This document shows, piece by piece, positions 1 through 5,959 of a DNA stretch of 5,959 nt; the stretch's first letter is position 1; each line of letters starts with the position of its first letter. Made by a program: the position numbers and the translations under genes. The stretch is from a bacterium UBP9_UBA1432 (GTDB taxonomy: Bacteria > Vulcanimicrobiota > Xenobia > Xenobiales > Xenobiaceae), in the NCBI GenBank assembly GCA_002329445.1, contig DCTU01000438.1:1-5959 (forward strand), in the 5' to 3' direction. Below the pieces are notes generated by a model that had not been told where the DNA came from, did not search any database, and saw only the letters and a list, made by a program, of their open reading frames with translations.

Positions 1-74
1 AAACACGGCGGAGAAGGCGTGCGCGCTGGGAGCCCAGGCGACCCGCAGGAGATCGATCCCGTCTGCCGACCGCC
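1..74. other. Unassigned window edge downstream of the large gene
   Basis: These 74 bases follow the stop codon of the large minus-strand gene. I see no ATG, GTG or TTG on the minus strand here with a ribosome binding site, and no hairpin followed by a T-run. One minus-strand frame reads as a plausible peptide (DGIDLLRVAWAPSAHAFSAV), but it has no start codon in the window and its upstream part overlaps the end of the large gene out of frame. It may simply be a chance open frame. A short inverted repeat (CTGGG/CCCAG at 26-37) has only a 2-base loop and is not convincing as a terminator. Confidence 0.3.
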
Positions 75-3000
75 CTACAGGTCGTACAGCGACCGGCGTC
101 CCACCACCATCAACATGTTGAGGACCTGGCGTTCGGTCTCCTCCGGCATCCCGAAGGCCTGGGCGATCTCGCTGGCCAGACGGCGAAGCGCGTCCCGGGA
201 GGTCTCTTCGCTGCGAACGGAGACTTCTGGGGCCGGCTCCTCTTGCGTCTCGGGGGGCGCCGAGGGCTCCTCAGCCGGCGCGGGCTGTTCTTCGGCCGAA
301 CCGGGGCGCTGGGCGGAAACAGCAGGCTTGCGGCCCTGGAAGAGGGCCAACAGGGCCTGAAGATCCTGAAGGTCCTGCTCCTCGGGCCCGACCTGCTCGC
401 GCGAGAAGGCCAGCTCGTGAAGCAGGGGACCGAATCGAATCCGATGGTTCTGGAGGACCTCGGCGGTGCGCAGGTCCGCAGGTCGGGTCAGGGTGAAGAC
501 GGGCAGGTGGCTCTCGAACTCCTCCAGGGCCATCCCCCCCACCTTGGCCAGCCTCAGGATCCGGATCGCCTGGGGTTCGGTGGTGGTCAGAAGCTCGACC
601 AGGTCCAGGAAGAGGCGGGACTCCTCCAGGACCTCCGAGACGAAGGAGCTGCCCCGGCGGCGGAAGACCCCGGCCGGCTCGCTGGGAGGCAGATGATACA
701 CGGTCCGCGGCTGATCGGGCCCGGTCAGGTAGGGGGAGGCCCCCAGCCCGGACTTGAGCTCCGCGGCGTGGTCCTCGACGAAGAACTGATAATCCAGGAA
801 GAGTTCGGCCGGGTTCTCGGCGACGACCAGTTCGGAGAGGCGACGCTCCAGGGAGAGGGCCATCACCTTCCAGGAATCCAGCCAGGCGCCTCGGAGCCGC
901 TCGAGCTCCTGGCTGGAGACGACCGCGAAGTAGCGCCTCTTGAACAGCGAGCCGTCCAGTTGACAGGCACAGTTCAAGCTCGCCAGGATCTCGACCAGGG
1001 GCTTGAGCAGATCGACTCGCAGGTTGCCTTCCGGATCCGCCAGGGGGAAGCTGAGGGCCCTCTTGGGATCCGAAGAGGTGAGGCTCTTGAACCAGTTGCG
1101 GATCTCCACTTCCACGCGTCGCAGCTCGTCGGGATCCAGTCCGGGGATCTCGCTGAGCGGGTCTTCTTCGGCCGACTCGGCCACCTCGTCCACCGCCAAC
1201 TGGACCAGATCCACCATCTCCGGCAGCGGAACCTTGTCCATCATGCACAAGCGCAGCAAGCCTTCGGCCGCAGCCCGCCCCACGGCGGGTTCGGGGTCCG
1301 AGAGAGCGCGCGAGAGCTCGTACTCCACCACCAGCCGCATGCTGCCCTCGGGGACCTCCTCGGCGGTGGCCAGCAGGCGCATGGCCATGGCGCGGATGGA
1401 GGGGTCGGGAGACTCGAGCATCTCCATCAGGCGATTGTGGATCACCGCGCGGAAACGGGCGGCGTCGTAGTGCTTGAAGTAGCCCTCCGAGCCTACCAGC
1501 TCCGAGCGGCACATCTCGTACATGATGCGGAGTCCGGCAAACTCCAGTTGTTCACGACCCGCGCCCCCCTCCAGCAGCGGGCGGTAGAGACGAAAGTCGA
1601 ACCTGGGGGGCTCCCGGAGGTTCTTGTTCAGGTCATCATGGGTTCGAGCGTCGATCATGCTGGCCAGGATGTCCCGGGCCGGGCTGGACCAAAGGGTCTT
1701 GCGCACCCGTTCCAGCAGATCCGGCCGAGCCATCAGGGACTGGTGGTCGACGGGCCGGGTCAGGACCTGCCAGAGGGCCTCGTGGATCCACTCCAGATTG
1801 CGGAGCTCCGTCGAGAGCGTATCGGTCCGGCCCAGCAGCGCGTCCTGGCCGAGTTCCCGCATGATGCCGGGCAGGCCGGAGACGTCCGGGAACCAGACGA
1901 CCTGATGACTCCACTCCAAGCCCGAGTTGGGAGGAGGCTCCAGATCCTGGGTGGATTCCACCTGGGGCAGATAGCGGAAGTGACGGTTCTGGCGGTTGTC
2001 CAGATAGACCGCCACCACCTGGCGGCAGCCCATCAGTTCGGCGTCCTCCACCTTCCGCAGGCCGGCCAGGACCAGCCGGCTGAAGTGGAAGGCACTGAAG
2101 CCCTCGACGAAGCTGAAGCTGGTGCGCCGCCCATCCGGTGCGGGACTTCGCCAGTCACCGGGCTGGAGCGATCCCAGGCGTCTCCACACCAGGGAGCGGT
2201 CCAGGTCGGATTGGAAGACCGCCACCAGATCGTGCCCGGAATCGGCCAGGACGGCCAGGTCGGGCTCGCTGAGCTGGTCCAGGATCGGGAACGACCCCAG
2301 GACCATCCGGGTGAACTCCAGCTCGCCGTCCTGAAGGGCCAGGGCCCCCTCTTCAGGAGAGCGGATCCAGTGCCAGTGGTGGCCTGCCCGGCCCGGCATC
2401 CGGAACCCGCCCAGCAATCCGGCCTGGGACTGGCCGACCAGTGCCGGCAGGCTGCGCGTCACCGGCTCGTGCTCAGACTCCTCCAGGACCAGGCCCCGGA
2501 GCTGCACCTCGAAGGCGCCGGCCACCGCGACCATGGCGTACATGGACGTATCGACCGTCTCCGAGCTCCGGCTGAGGTTCTCCAGATCGGCTTCGCTGAG
2601 GAAGCCCACCTCGGCGTCCACGAACAGACACAGGGCCACCAGGGTGTTGGGCTGATAGCGACGGCCGGCCGCCGAGAGCAGGGCCAGCAAGGCCAGTTGC
2701 TCGTCGTTCAGGCCGATGCGCCCCTCGGGAAGGCGCTGTTTGAGCCCCTCGGCAAAGGCGGCCGCCCTCCGGCTGTTGCTCTCCTGGGCGATCTGCTCGA
2801 GAATCTCCAGGGGAGTCCGGCGGTCCCGCTGTTGACGCAGCTTCTCGCGAACCTGGATCAGGGCAGGCTGGCTCGAACGAGCCCGGACCGCGTCCAGGGA
2901 CTCCCCGAAGAACGGGAACTCCTCCGCCCAGGTGGCCGGCTCGAGCTCCAGGCCAAAATGCTCGGACACCAGCAGGATGGCATCGGCCGTGAGGGGGACA

Positions 3001-3863
3001 TGCTCGGCCTGCGACGAGTCCTCGACCACCCTCGAGGTCAAGCAGCCGGCCTCCATGTCGGCGAAGAGGGCGAACGCCATGAGGGCCTGCAGGGAGACGA
3101 TCCGACCCGAAGCCTCCAGGAGCCGGTGCAGCGTCTGCACGCCCGGATGCGCCAGTTCCTGGTGGGGGCGTGTGCGCAGCTTGAGGGCCCGGATGGCCTC
3201 GACGGCCTGCGGGGTGGCCTGGGCCTTCAGGTTCTTGAGGATGTCCAGGGCCGTCCGGCGCTTCTGGGTGATGGCCCGGAGAAAGGCCGTCATCTGCGCC
3301 ACGGGGGGGACCGAGAGGAAGACGGGCCTCTGGTCGACCACCTCCTCGAAGTCCAGCACGTCGATCCGCTGGTGGAGCTCCACCACGTAGCGGAACTCGC
3401 TCTCGCCCTCGCAGAACAGGAACTCCAGCAGGCGCGTGTCGGGGGGGAGCTTCCCCTGCCCTGCCCGGGTCAGCTCCAGGTCCTGCCCGGGTTCGACCCC
3501 CCGGGGAAGGTGCAGGGTGACCTTGATCTGAACCCGCTCTCCCCCCGAAAGCGCCAGCGGGACTCCGACCACCACCCGCCGGCCAGCGGCGGCCTCCACC
3601 TGGGTGAACTTCGAGAGGGGGCCGGCCAGGGTCGCCGCCAGCGAAAAGAGCCGGCGGGGATTCAGGGTCGAGTAGAAATCCAGGAACCGGCCGTCGCGAG
3701 GGACGACCCGAAGCCGCGCCTCCGGGGAGGAGACCTCCTCGGAGACGTTCGGGGAAGCCTCCGGCACCGGGGCGCCCTGGCGTTCCCGGAGTAGACGGAC
3801 GAGACTTCCGACCTCCATGGTCCAATAATTGGTGGGCTTCTCGTCAGACAAGTCGGCTCCCAC
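75..3863 (-). CDS. Large uncharacterised multidomain protein with HEAT-like repeats and an internal domain duplication
   Basis: I do not recognise this protein. It is 1262 residues from the GTG at 3863, or 1247 from the ATG at 3818 (residue 16). It appears soluble and cytoplasmic, with no signal peptide or membrane helix. Visible parts in order: a beta-rich segment at 50-180 with a DnaJ-CTD-like stretch (LPRGVEPGQDLELTRAGQG) but no J domain or HPD; two copies of a helical unit at about 201-309 and 347-456; a mixed central region at 460-680 with HHWHWI at 495-500; a helical part with two HEAT-like repeats at about 804-873; further helices to about 1175; a Pro/Glu/Ala-rich linker at 1176-1222; and a charged helical tail. 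No catalytic motif such as a Walker box stands out. The role is unknown; scaffold or protein-interaction work is an inference from the repeats. It lies 29 bases after thrS on the same strand, so co-transcription is likely. The start is uncertain: GTG has only a weak GGA at -12 to -10 and sits in a hairpin, while ATG has no clear Shine-Dalgarno. Confidence 0.85.
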   Translation of the reverse strand: MGADLSDEKPTNYWTMEVGSLVRLLRERQGAPVPEASPNVSEEVSSPEARLRVVPRDGRFLDFYSTLNPRRLFSLAATLAGPLSKFTQVEAAAGRRVVVGVPLALSGGERVQIKVTLHLPRGVEPGQDLELTRAGQGKLPPDTRLLEFLFCEGESEFRYVVELHQRIDVLDFEEVVDQRPVFLSVPPVAQMTAFLRAITQKRRTALDILKNLKAQATPQAVEAIRALKLRTRPHQELAHPGVQTLHRLLEASGRIVSLQALMAFALFADMEAGCLTSRVVEDSSQAEHVPLTADAILLVSEHFGLELEPATWAEEFPFFGESLDAVRARSSQPALIQVREKLRQQRDRRTPLEILEQIAQESNSRRAAAFAEGLKQRLPEGRIGLNDEQLALLALLSAAGRRYQPNTLVALCLFVDAEVGFLSEADLENLSRSSETVDTSMYAMVAVAGAFEVQLRGLVLEESEHEPVTRSLPALVGQSQAGLLGGFRMPGRAGHHWHWIRSPEEGALALQDGELEFTRMVLGSFPILDQLSEPDLAVLADSGHDLVAVFQSDLDRSLVWRRLGSLQPGDWRSPAPDGRRTSFSFVEGFSAFHFSRLVLAGLRKVEDAELMGCRQVVAVYLDNRQNRHFRYLPQVESTQDLEPPPNSGLEWSHQVVWFPDVSGLPGIMRELGQDALLGRTDTLSTELRNLEWIHEALWQVLTRPVDHQSLMARPDLLERVRKTLWSSPARDILASMIDARTHDDLNKNLREPPRFDFRLYRPLLEGGAGREQLEFAGLRIMYEMCRSELVGSEGYFKHYDAARFRAVIHNRLMEMLESPDPSIRAMAMRLLATAEEVPEGSMRLVVEYELSRALSDPEPAVGRAAAEGLLRLCMMDKVPLPEMVDLVQLAVDEVAESAEEDPLSEIPGLDPDELRRVEVEIRNWFKSLTSSDPKRALSFPLADPEGNLRVDLLKPLVEILASLNCACQLDGSLFKRRYFAVVSSQELERLRGAWLDSWKVMALSLERRLSELVVAENPAELFLDYQFFVEDHAAELKSGLGASPYLTGPDQPRTVYHLPPSEPAGVFRRRGSSFVSEVLEESRLFLDLVELLTTTEPQAIRILRLAKVGGMALEEFESHLPVFTLTRPADLRTAEVLQNHRIRFGPLLHELAFSREQVGPEEQDLQDLQALLALFQGRKPAVSAQRPGSAEEQPAPAEEPSAPPETQEEPAPEVSVRSEETSRDALRRLASEIAQAFGMPEETERQVLNMLMVVGRRSLYDL
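1245..1454 (-). other. Segment encoding two HEAT-like repeats
   Basis: Residues about 804-873 of the large protein contain two helical-hairpin repeats of the HEAT type. The cores read LMEMLESPDPSIRAMAMRLL and LSRALSDPEPAVGRAAAEGL. Both show the usual order: a first helix ending in Leu, a D-P turn, a V/I-x-R-x-A second helix and a final Leu. In HEAT families such repeats stack into solenoids that bind protein partners. Other helices nearby could be degenerate repeats, but I cannot assign them by eye. Confidence 0.6.
2496..3263 (-). repeat. Region encoding a tandem duplication of a helical unit of about 146 residues
   Basis: Within the large protein, residues about 201-309 and 347-456 align with each other by eye. 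The anchors are RRTALDIL against RRTPLEIL (offset 146) and LFADMEAGCL against LFVDAEVGFL (offset 147, so one indel). Between them, LHRLLEASGR pairs with LALLSAAGR. Each copy ends in a helix followed by a short strand-like end (FGLELE, FEVQLR). This is divergence at the protein level, not a DNA repeat. The unit does not match a family I can name. Confidence 0.6.
3822..3832 (-). promoter_or_regulatory. AT-rich 11-bp palindrome just upstream of the alternative ATG
   Basis: CCAAT-A-ATTGG is a perfect palindrome around a single central base and ends 3 bases before the ATG at 3818. It is one of the few AT-rich spots in a GC-rich window. If the ATG is the true start, this lies in the 5' untranslated region and could be an operator or part of a promoter. 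If the GTG at 3863 is the start, it is coding sequence (residues Thr-Asn-Tyr-Trp) and the symmetry may be chance. Confidence 0.25.
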
Positions 3864-3880
3864 CCGGACCGGGTCCGGAT
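3862..3880 (-). promoter_or_regulatory. Intergenic hairpin overlapping the GTG start of the large gene
   Basis: The minus strand carries CCGGAC-CCG-GTCCGG, a perfect 6-bp inverted repeat with a 3-base loop. In RNA it extends by a G-U and an A-U pair to 8 bp. It begins 12 bases after the thrS stop codon, and its 3' arm includes the first two bases of the GTG at 3863. No T-run follows, so it is not a canonical intrinsic terminator. It could stabilise the thrS 3' end, limit initiation at the GTG, or indicate that the real start is the ATG at 3818. Its function is inferred. Confidence 0.45.
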
Positions 3881-3892
3881 CCAGACATGATA

Positions 3893-5722
3893 CTAGGCTT
3901 GTGGAAGCTCCACGTCCGGGAAGTTATCCATGATCCGCTGCTGCCGCATCCGGGTCAGGACGGCTTTCAACTCGGCGAAGGGAATGCTTCGCTGGTCCTG
4001 GATGCCGAAGCGCCTCCAGGTGACGGAGGCCGTCTCCTGCTCCTTGCCCCCCACGACCAGGACGTTGGGGATCTTGGCCGTGGCAGCCTGGCGAATCTTC
4101 TTGTTCAGGCTGTCCGGGCCCAGATCCGCCTCCGCCCGGAAGAGGTCCTCTCGCAGGGCCTTGGCCAGGCTCTCGGCATACTCCCCGAAATTCTCGACGT
4201 GGACAGGGATCACCCGAACCTGCACAGGAGCCATCCAGGTCGGGAAGGCCCCTTTGAAGTGCTCCATCAGGAAGGCCAGGAAACGCTCGTGGGTGCCCAG
4301 GGGTGCCCGGTGGATGCAGTAGGGGGTATGCATCTCTCCATCCGGACCGATGTAGGTCAGACCGAAGCGCTCCGGCACGGCGAAGTCGAGCTGGTTGGTG
4401 GAAGCGGTCTCCTCACGGCCCACCACGTTGCGGATCTGGAAGTCGACCTTGGGACCATAGAAGGCCGCCTCGCCCATGGCTTCCTCATACTCGATGTCCA
4501 TGCTGTCCATGACCCGACGGATGGCCTCCTCGGACTGCCTCCAGGCCTCCGGATTCTGGACATACTTGGCCGTGTTCTCGGGATCGTGCAGCGAAAGCCG
4601 CATCCAATACCGGGAGATCCGGAACATGTCGTAGTAGCGGCGATGCAGCTCCAGGACAGCCCGGAACTCCTGCTCCAACTGCTCGGGCGTGCAGTAGATG
4701 TGGGCGTCGTTCATGCACATCCCGCGCACCCTCAGCAACCCCGCCAGCGTCCCCGACGGTTCGTAGCGGTAGACCTGACCATACTCCGCCAAGCGCAGCG
4801 GGAGCTCACGGTAGGATCGGGGTCGGTGGCCGAAGACCAGGTGGTGGAACGGGCAGTTCATCGGCTTGAGGTAGAAGTTCTGCCCCTCCTCCAGGGCCAT
4901 GGGCGGGAACATGCCGTCCTTGTAGTACGGCAGGTGGCCGGAGGTGTAGAAGAGCTGCTCGGAGGTCAGGTGAGGCGTGGCCACCCGCTGGTAGCCCTCC
5001 CTCTGTTCCCACTCGCGGGCCATCGCCTCCAGCTCGTCGCGCAGGACCGTCCCGTTGGGCAGCCACAAGGGGAGCCCGGCTCCGACCTGGTCGGAGATCA
5101 TGAACAGCTCGAGCTCCTTGCCCAGCTTGCGGTGGTCGTACTTCTTGGCCTCCTCCCTCTGCTTGAGGAACTCCTTGAGCTCCTTCTTGCTGGAGAAGGC
5201 CAGGCCATACAGGCGCGTGAGCATCTCGCGCTTCTGGTCCCCACGCCAGTAGGCACCGGCCACCGCATCCAGGGCGAAGCAATCCGGCGGAATCTGGGAG
5301 CCCTTCTCGACGTGGGGGCCGGCGCACAGATCGACGAAGGGTCCGCTCTGGTAGAGGCTGATCTCCTCCCCGCGTTCGGCCAGCTCACGGATGTACTCCG
5401 CCTTGAGGGCCTCCCCCGCCGCCTCGAACTTCTCCACGGCCTCTTCCAGGGGCACCAGACGGCGTTCGAAGGGCTGATCCTCTGCCAGGATGCGCCGCAT
5501 CTCGGCTTCCAGCAGGGGCAGCGATTCGGGGTCGAAGGGCTCCTGGAACTGAAAATCATAGTAGAAGCCGTTCTCGACCGGAGGCCCGAAGCCCAGGTGG
5601 GTGCCGGGGTACAGCTTCTGGACGGCCTGGGCCATGACGTGGGCCAGCGAGTGGCGCCTCTTGTAGAGAGGGTCGTCCCCTTTCTCCTGAGCGTCCATCC
5701 CTGCGTAGACTTGCCTGGCCAT
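3893..5722 (-). CDS. thrS: Threonyl-tRNA synthetase, TGS-domain-less form
   Basis: This cytoplasmic class II aminoacyl-tRNA synthetase activates threonine with ATP and charges tRNA-Thr. The protein has 609 residues, against about 640 in E. coli. The editing domain comes first (about 20-190), with HSLAH (H24, H28) and DLCAGPH (D131, C133, H137), the site that removes serine mischarged onto tRNA-Thr. The catalytic core has motif 1 near P250, motif 2 YRYE (R319, E321), and motif 3 GTHERF (R480). The zinc ligands by homology are C290, H341 and H471. The anticodon-binding domain is at about 497-600. The TGS domain is missing: the reading frame is open upstream only to about 5819 and has no start codon or TGS-like sequence. 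The motif MNDAHIYC and the REETASTNQLDF stretch resemble the Bacillus-type branch, which has NDAHIF and ETLSTVQLDF. The ATG start is supported by AGGTG 8 bases upstream; M9 has no well-spaced binding site. Confidence 0.97.
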   Translation of the reverse strand: MARQVYAGMDAQEKGDDPLYKRRHSLAHVMAQAVQKLYPGTHLGFGPPVENGFYYDFQFQEPFDPESLPLLEAEMRRILAEDQPFERRLVPLEEAVEKFEAAGEALKAEYIRELAERGEEISLYQSGPFVDLCAGPHVEKGSQIPPDCFALDAVAGAYWRGDQKREMLTRLYGLAFSSKKELKEFLKQREEAKKYDHRKLGKELELFMISDQVGAGLPLWLPNGTVLRDELEAMAREWEQREGYQRVATPHLTSEQLFYTSGHLPYYKDGMFPPMALEEGQNFYLKPMNCPFHHLVFGHRPRSYRELPLRLAEYGQVYRYEPSGTLAGLLRVRGMCMNDAHIYCTPEQLEQEFRAVLELHRRYYDMFRISRYWMRLSLHDPENTAKYVQNPEAWRQSEEAIRRVMDSMDIEYEEAMGEAAFYGPKVDFQIRNVVGREETASTNQLDFAVPERFGLTYIGPDGEMHTPYCIHRAPLGTHERFLAFLMEHFKGAFPTWMAPVQVRVIPVHVENFGEYAESLAKALREDLFRAEADLGPDSLNKKIRQAATAKIPNVLVVGGKEQETASVTWRRFGIQDQRSIPFAELKAVLTRMRQQRIMDNFPDVELPQA

Positions 5723-5829
5723 ACTCTGAGCACCTGCCGTCGTGAAGTCGCGATTCCCCCAACCCCGGGAACCGGGTCGGAACCTTCTCCTTGACCCCGT
5801 GGGAACCTGCCTGGCGGATCAGGCCGGCC
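5723..5829 (-). promoter_or_regulatory. Leader region between the upstream gene and thrS
   Basis: This 107-base gap holds a small all-GC hairpin (CCCGG-TTC-CCGGG, 5764-5776) and three copies of GGTTCC on the minus strand (5802-5807, 5779-5784, 5768-5773). I see no convincing -10/-35 pair, no T-run terminator and no T-box signature such as the GGTGGTACC antiterminator core. The gap is long enough for a thrS promoter or an mRNA control element, but neither can be shown. E. coli thrS is controlled by a tRNA-like leader; similarity to that here is only a thought. Confidence 0.3.
5731..5735 (-). promoter_or_regulatory. Ribosome binding site of thrS
   Basis: The minus strand reads AGGTG here, a good match to the anti-Shine-Dalgarno partner, with 8 bases to the ATG at 5722. 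It favours this start over the second Met at residue 9, and it rules out an N-terminal extension that could hold a TGS domain. Confidence 0.7.
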
Positions 5830-5959
5830 TCAGGGCGAGACGGTCAGGCCAGGCTCGGGTTCCGGTTCCTGGCCCGCCTCCAACTCCTCCAGCAGCAGGT
5901 TGACCACCTCCACCTCGTCCAGGCGGTCCAGCCTCCGCATGGCCTTGCGGGCCAGGTGG
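5830..5959 (-). CDS. C-terminal end of an unidentified protein (partial)
   Basis: Only the last 42 codons and the TGA stop (5830-5832) are in the window; the gene continues beyond the right edge. The fragment starts HLARKAMRRLDRLDEVEVVN, continues as an amphipathic Leu/Glu-rich helix (LLLEELEAG), and ends in a disordered-looking tail (QEPEPEPGLTVSP). Third positions are mostly G or C, as in the neighbouring genes, which supports real coding. The Ala/Leu spacing could fit a HEAT-like or other helical-repeat end, but the piece is too short to assign. It is upstream of thrS on the same strand. Confidence 0.6.
   Translation of the reverse strand, partial: HLARKAMRRLDRLDEVEVVNLLLEELEAGQEPEPEPGLTVSP

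Noticed and set aside
26..37. CTGGG/CCCAG inverted repeat downstream of the large gene as a terminator
   Set aside because: The perfect stem leaves only a 2-base loop, it does not extend, and no T-run follows on the minus strand.
243..3794. Long plus-strand open frame of 1183 codons opposite the large gene
   Set aside because: It is in-register antisense to a frame lacking TTA/CTA/TCA codons. Its translation is dominated by Gly, Gln, Leu, Arg and His with no recognisable domain, as expected for a shadow in GC-rich DNA.
3862..3880. Intergenic hairpin as an intrinsic terminator after thrS
   Set aside because: The stem is GC-rich but the following minus-strand sequence (GGAGCCGACTTGTC) has no T-run, so the canonical form is not met. 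It is kept only as a possible regulatory structure.
3843..3888. Short minus-strand open frame of 14 codons starting at an ATG at 3888
   Set aside because: It encodes a Gly/Pro/Ser-rich peptide (MSGSGPGPGGSRLVS), overlaps the large gene's start out of frame, and lacks a ribosome binding site or any sign of conservation.
3887..5794. Plus-strand open frame of 635 codons covering all of thrS
   Set aside because: The minus strand encodes an unmistakable threonyl-tRNA synthetase; the plus frame is an antisense shadow with no domain or plausible translation start.
5723..5829. T-box riboswitch in the thrS leader
   Set aside because: T-box control of thrS is common in Firmicutes, but the gap is only 107 bases, has no T-box core sequence and no terminator/antiterminator pair.

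Overview
This is a short, GC-rich bacterial window (roughly two thirds G+C by eye) in which every supported gene lies on the minus strand. Codon third positions are mostly G or C, and TTA, CTA and TCA codons are almost absent. The one recognisable gene is a bacterial-type threonyl-tRNA synthetase (thrS). Its catalytic-core variants resemble the Bacillus-type branch more than the E. coli type, but GC and codon use do not suit a Firmicute. A high-GC bacterium of an under-sampled phylum (for example Acidobacteriota, Gemmatimonadota or Myxococcota-like) is possible; the window alone does not settle the phylum.

Layout in transcription order, from high to low coordinates: (1) the last 42 codons of an unidentified gene (5830-5958), ending in a Glu/Pro-rich tail; (2) a 107-base leader with a small GC hairpin, three GGTTCC copies and a good ribosome binding site; (3) thrS (3893-5722), complete for catalysis, editing and anticodon binding but lacking the N-terminal TGS domain; (4) a 29-base gap containing an 8-bp hairpin that reaches into the GTG of the next frame; (5) a very large unidentified gene (75-3863, about 1247-1262 residues); (6) 74 bases with no supportable gene.

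The large protein is the novelty. It has no signal peptide or membrane segment that I can see. From the N terminus it shows: a beta-rich segment reminiscent of a DnaJ C-terminal domain but without a J domain; two tandem copies of a roughly 146-residue helical unit that I could align by eye; a mixed central region with an HHWHWI cluster; a helical part with two HEAT-like repeats; a further unassigned helical part; a Pro/Glu/Ala-rich linker; and a charged helical tail. This looks like a scaffold or interaction protein rather than an enzyme.

The close spacing after thrS suggests co-transcription, but nothing here shows a functional link to tRNA charging. The usual bacterial neighbours of thrS (infC, rpmI, rplT, pheS) are not seen. 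No RNA genes, mobile elements, CRISPR arrays or canonical intrinsic terminators were found.
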